DNA of 8,573 bases from NCBI GenBank assembly GCA_023419095.1, contig JAEZYN010000069.1, positions 1 to 8,573 of the forward strand. The letters are read 5' to 3'. The position numbers and the translations under genes were made by a program. Positions within the stretch are counted from its first letter, which is position 1, and the number at the start of each line of letters is the position of its first letter. Positions 5,878 to 8,573 of the stretch are shown piece by piece. The notes beneath the pieces are model-generated. The model did no database searches. It saw only the letters and a program-made list of their open reading frames with translations, and was not told the origin of the DNA. This DNA comes from Bacteroidota bacterium. Lineage in GTDB: Bacteria > Bacteroidota > Bacteroidia > Flavobacteriales > Weeksellaceae.

Positions 5878-7995
5878 ATGCGCCAAAAAATCCGAAATAC
5901 CGAACCCGACTTCTCGCCAAAAACGATAACAAAACAACCGTATTTTTTCGAGAAAGACGGTCTTGAAATGAAGTCGCTCTATACCGCCGACGATTCCCAT
6001 CCGCTGACAGACAGGCAGTATTCGGCTGGAATTGCGCCTTTTTTACGTGGTCCGTACGCCACGATGTATGTTCAGAAACCCTGGACAATCCGCCAGTATG
6101 CAGGTTTTTCAACCGCTGAGGAATCAAATGCTTTTTACAGAAGAAATCTTGCAGCCGGGCAAAAAGGACTTTCGGTGGCGTTCGATCTGGCGACTCACCG
6201 CGGCTACGATTCCGATCATCCGCGTGTTGTAGGCGACGTAGGAAAAGCCGGTGTAGCGATTGATTCTGTGGAGGATATGAAAATTTTGTTCAACGAAATT
6301 CCGTTGGACGAGATTTCGGTTTCAATGACGATGAATGGCGCGGTTCTTCCGATTTTGGCATTTTATATTGTGGCTGCCGAAGAGCAGGGCGTGTTGCAGG
6401 AAAAACTTTCGGGTACTATTCAGAATGATATCCTTAAGGAATTCATGGTTCGGAATACCTATATCTATCCGCCCACGCCGTCGATGAAAATTATTGCGGA
6501 TATATTCGAGTATACGGCTAAAAACATTCCGAAGTTCAATTCGATTTCAATTTCAGGTTACCATATGCAGGAAGCTGGTGCAACGCCGGTTCTCGAAATG
6601 GCTTACACGCTCGCCGACGGACTTGAATATGTGCGTACGGGCATCAAAGCCGGCATGCACATCGATGATTTTGCACCGCGGCTCTCCTTTTTCTGGGCCA
6701 TCGGGATGAATCATTTTATAGAAATCGCCAAGATGCGTGCAGCGCGCGTCATTTGGGCTGATCTTCTGCAGCAGTTTAATCCGAAAAATCCAAAATCTTT
6801 AGCTTTAAGGACGCATTCTCAGACTTCCGGCTGGAGTCTTACAGAACAGGAACCTTTTAATAATATCACCCGTACAGCGATTGAGGCGCTGTCTTCGGCG
6901 CTGGGCGGGACACAGTCGCTCCATACCAATGCGCTCGATGAAGCCATCGCGCTTCCAACCGATTATTCCGCCAAGATCGCAAGGAACACACAGATCATCC
7001 TGCAGCAGGAAAGTGGTATCTGCGATGTGGTAGACCCGTTTGGCGGCAGCCATCTTGTAGAAGCTCTCACGCAGAAGATGATCGACGAAGCGATGAAATT
7101 CATCGCCGAAGTGGAGGAAGAAGGCGGCATGACCAAAGCAATCGAAGCCGGCATTCCAAAAATGAGAATCGAAGAAGCTGCTGCGAGAAAACAGGCAAAG
7201 ATCGACAGCGGAGAGGAATTTATTATTGGTGTGAATTCTTTTAAATCTTCACAAAAGCAGATGGAGCTTGATATTCTGGATATCGATAATTCCGAAGTTC
7301 GCAGAAAGCAGATCGAGAGGCTCAATCAGATAAAAGCAGGCCGAAACAGCGAAAGGGTTTCTGAAATCCTTAATACACTGAAGGATGCCGCGAGAAACGG
7401 CAATTCAAATTTACTTGAAATCTGCATCGAAGCCGCGCGCAGACGTGTCACTCTGGGCGAAATGAGCGATGCGATGGAAGAAAGTTTCGGACGCTATAAA
7501 GCGAACATAAGAACAATACAAGGTGTTTATGCGATGAATGCAAGTAAAAATGAATATTTCAGCAGAGCACTGGAGCTTACACAGAAATTTGAAGATCAGG
7601 AAGGAAGGAGACCACGCATTATGGTGGTGAAAATGGGCCAGGACGGACATGACCGCGGGGCTAAAGTAGTGGCGACGGCTTTTGCTGATATGGGATTTGA
7701 TGTGGATGTGGCACCTTTGTTCCAAACGCCGGAGGAAGTGGCGAAACAGGCGGTGGAAAACGACATTCATATACTGGGCGTCTCGTCTTTAGCAGCTGGA
7801 CATAAAACTTTGGTTCCGCAGGTAGTGGAGGAACTTAAGAAGTTAGGCGCTGATGATATAAAAATTGTGGTGGGCGGCGTAATCCCCCAGCAGGATTATG
7901 AATTTCTTTATCAGAACGGTGCCGATCATATCTTCGGGCCGGGAACCAATTTGCCTAAATCGGCATGCGAGATCTTGGAAGAATATTTAAATTAA
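5878..7995 (+). CDS. scpA: Methylmalonyl-CoA mutase, large (catalytic) subunit
   Basis: Encodes 705 residues. With adenosylcobalamin it interconverts L- or R-methylmalonyl-CoA and succinyl-CoA by a radical rearrangement, linking propionate and odd-chain or branched amino-acid metabolism to the TCA cycle; cytoplasmic. The N-terminal barrel carries the substrate region KPWTIRQYAGFSTAEESN; Y74 matches Propionibacterium Y89, the residue separating methylmalonyl- from isobutyryl-CoA mutases, and H229 in ISGYH matches H244. Other marks: FDLATHRGYDSD at 102-113, RTHSQTSG at 311-318 and GGTQSLHTNA at 343-352. The C-terminal B12 domain has DGHDRG at 589-594 with H591 as cobalt ligand (H610 in Propionibacterium), SSL at 636-638 and GG at 666-667. 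All cofactor motifs are present. The homologous enzymes are homodimers in E. coli and heterodimers elsewhere; no small-subunit gene lies in the window. No clear terminator follows. Confidence 0.95.
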   Translation: MRQKIRNTEPDFSPKTITKQPYFFEKDGLEMKSLYTADDSHPLTDRQYSAGIAPFLRGPYATMYVQKPWTIRQYAGFSTAEESNAFYRRNLAAGQKGLSVAFDLATHRGYDSDHPRVVGDVGKAGVAIDSVEDMKILFNEIPLDEISVSMTMNGAVLPILAFYIVAAEEQGVLQEKLSGTIQNDILKEFMVRNTYIYPPTPSMKIIADIFEYTAKNIPKFNSISISGYHMQEAGATPVLEMAYTLADGLEYVRTGIKAGMHIDDFAPRLSFFWAIGMNHFIEIAKMRAARVIWADLLQQFNPKNPKSLALRTHSQTSGWSLTEQEPFNNITRTAIEALSSALGGTQSLHTNALDEAIALPTDYSAKIARNTQIILQQESGICDVVDPFGGSHLVEALTQKMIDEAMKFIAEVEEEGGMTKAIEAGIPKMRIEEAAARKQAKIDSGEEFIIGVNSFKSSQKQMELDILDIDNSEVRRKQIERLNQIKAGRNSERVSEILNTLKDAARNGNSNLLEICIEAARRRVTLGEMSDAMEESFGRYKANIRTIQGVYAMNASKNEYFSRALELTQKFEDQEGRRPRIMVVKMGQDGHDRGAKVVATAFADMGFDVDVAPLFQTPEEVAKQAVENDIHILGVSSLAAGHKTLVPQVVEELKKLGADDIKIVVGGVIPQQDYEFLYQNGADHIFGPGTNLPKSACEILEEYLN

Positions 7996-8039
7996 GACAG
8001 AAACTCCCCTTTAATACTTCATTTTAGTGGAAACATGAG

Positions 8040-8236
8040 GCCTAAGACAGTACCTTTGAGGTCTAAAGCCCTCATTTTAAGGTTTTAGGCTTTAAATGTA
8101 ATGTCTTAAACCCTAATGCTGCTGTCTTAATAAACATCTGCGCAATTTTAAACAGCAGCAACGTTATCTTAGCATTCAGAAGCGCTGTTTAAGCCAGCGG
8201 TGTGATGGTATTAGACCCTAAAACATGGCTTAATCA
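8040..8236. repeat. Degenerate phased repeat, 21-base period, ten units
   Basis: A nine-base core approximating GTYTWARRC recurs at 8040, 8061, 8082, 8103, 8124, 8145, 8166, 8187 and 8208, exactly 21 bases apart, with a tenth copy at 8228 after a 20-base step. In all ten units core base 4 is T, base 5 is A or T and base 6 is A; base 1 is G in eight and base 7 a purine in nine. Flanks between cores are poorly kept. Example cores are GCCTAAGAC, GTCTAAAGC, GTCTTAAAC and GTATTAGAC. Looser copies (ATTTTAGTG at 8021, AATTAAGAC at 7990 over the mutase stop) suggest the array may begin at the end of scpA. The core is nearly its own reverse complement, which explains the many short inverted repeats here. 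Two helical turns separate the cores, so they face the same side of the DNA. Function unknown. Confidence 0.72.
8117..8160. other. Inverted repeat / possible hairpin
   Basis: TGCTGCTGT at 8117-8125 and ACAGCAGCA at 8152-8160 are perfect reverse complements; TTAA at 8127-8130 and 8148-8151 extends the stem past one bulged C, leaving a 17-base loop. No T tract follows on either strand, so it is not a typical intrinsic terminator, though it could cap the 3' end of the mutase transcript. It lies within the 21-base array. Confidence 0.5.
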
Positions 8237-8255
8237 CGCTGACGCAGAATTCAAT

Positions 8256-8280
8256 AAAAAAAAACGGGCTGCAGTGCCCG
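8256..8280 (-). terminator. Intrinsic terminator of the suf gene
   Basis: On the minus strand: stem CGGGC / GCCCG (8276-8280 with 8265-8269), six-base loop, then nine T (plus-strand A at 8256-8264). It lies 27 bases beyond the sufD stop. On the plus strand the stem is followed by only a weakly T-rich stretch. Confidence 0.85.
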
Positions 8281-8307
8281 TCTTATGTTCTGTAATTGTT
8301 TAGCGTA

Positions 8308-8573
8308 TTATTCGAACTCGCTTTCTACACCGAGTTTTTCGGCCAGTAAATTCGATATTTTTACTTTAAGAGGCTCAATATCAATATTTTGAATGGCGTC
8401 ACTCGCAAATGCGAACAGCAGAAGTGCCTGCGCTTCTTTCTTCGAAATACCGCGCGCGCGGAGATAAAATAGCGCATCTTCATTCAGTTGCCCCACGGTA
8501 CAGCCGTGCGAACATTTTACGTCATCTGCAAAAATCTCAAGTTGCGGTTTGGTGTCAATAGAGGCACCTTCAT
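8308..8573 (-). CDS. sufD: Fe-S cluster assembly protein SufD, C-terminal end
   Basis: Reading inward from the window edge, the minus strand encodes an uninterrupted 88-residue end: IDTKPQLEIFADDVKCSHG, then CTVGQLNEDALFYLRARGIS, and a charged C-terminus ending ESEFE. The KCSHG motif holds the cysteine and histidine that match E. coli SufD C358 and H360, residues at the SufB-SufD interface needed for cluster building. FYLRARGIS is a hallmark of the SufB/SufD family; the TKPQLEIFADDV context favours SufD over SufB. SufD works in the cytoplasmic SufBC2D scaffold complex with the ATPase SufC. The gene continues beyond the window, where sufC and sufB would be expected upstream. An apparent GTG start at 8496 is internal. 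It is the last gene of its transcript, closed by the terminator at 8256-8280, and converges on scpA. Confidence 0.93.
   Translation of the reverse strand, partial: EGASIDTKPQLEIFADDVKCSHGCTVGQLNEDALFYLRARGISKKEAQALLLFAFASDAIQNIDIEPLKVKISNLLAEKLGVESEFE

Noticed and set aside
8040..8236. CRISPR array
   Set aside because: The repeated core is only about nine degenerate bases with 12-base intervals; CRISPR repeats are longer and nearly identical, and no cas gene is seen.

Overview
The window looks like chromosomal DNA of a flavobacterium (Bacteroidota, probably Weeksellaceae of the Chryseobacterium/Kaistella kind). Evidence: promoters of the Bacteroidota type (TTTG or TTG, a spacer of about 19, then TAnnTTTG), A-rich leaders without Shine-Dalgarno sequences, an ABC transporter pair typical of flavobacteria, class II fumarase, RF1, a B12-dependent mutase and a SufD end. 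The genus is inference; moderate GC content argues against the most AT-rich members.

Layout. 1-1713: the end of a large membrane protein (DUF5687-like) and its ABC ATPase, reading right. 1718-1743: a hairpin terminator between these genes and fumC, which converges from the right (1766-3148, minus). 3149-3324: a divergent promoter region for fumC and a small membrane protein gene (3325-3612), which ends in a strong terminator. 3613-3952: no protein gene; it holds that terminator, a structured RNA-like element on the minus strand (3721-3822, possibly the Flavo-1 motif) and the prfA promoter. 3953-5038: prfA (RF1). 5105-5759: two small low-complexity lipoprotein genes, each with its own promoter and terminator. 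5878-7995: the large subunit of methylmalonyl-CoA mutase. 7996-8307: a 312-base spacer with no gene, filled by a degenerate repeat at 21-base steps, then the sufD terminator. 8308-8573: the C-terminal end of SufD, minus strand, cut by the window edge.

The genes are mostly housekeeping and independently transcribed: TCA cycle (FumC), propionate/succinyl-CoA metabolism (mutase), translation termination (RF1), Fe-S cluster assembly (SufD) and an exporter-like ABC system. No mobile element, CRISPR array, tRNA or rRNA was seen. The most unusual signals are non-coding: the phased array at 8040-8236, whose core T-W-A is kept in all ten units, and the 3721-3822 element. I do not see a multi-gene novel system here.
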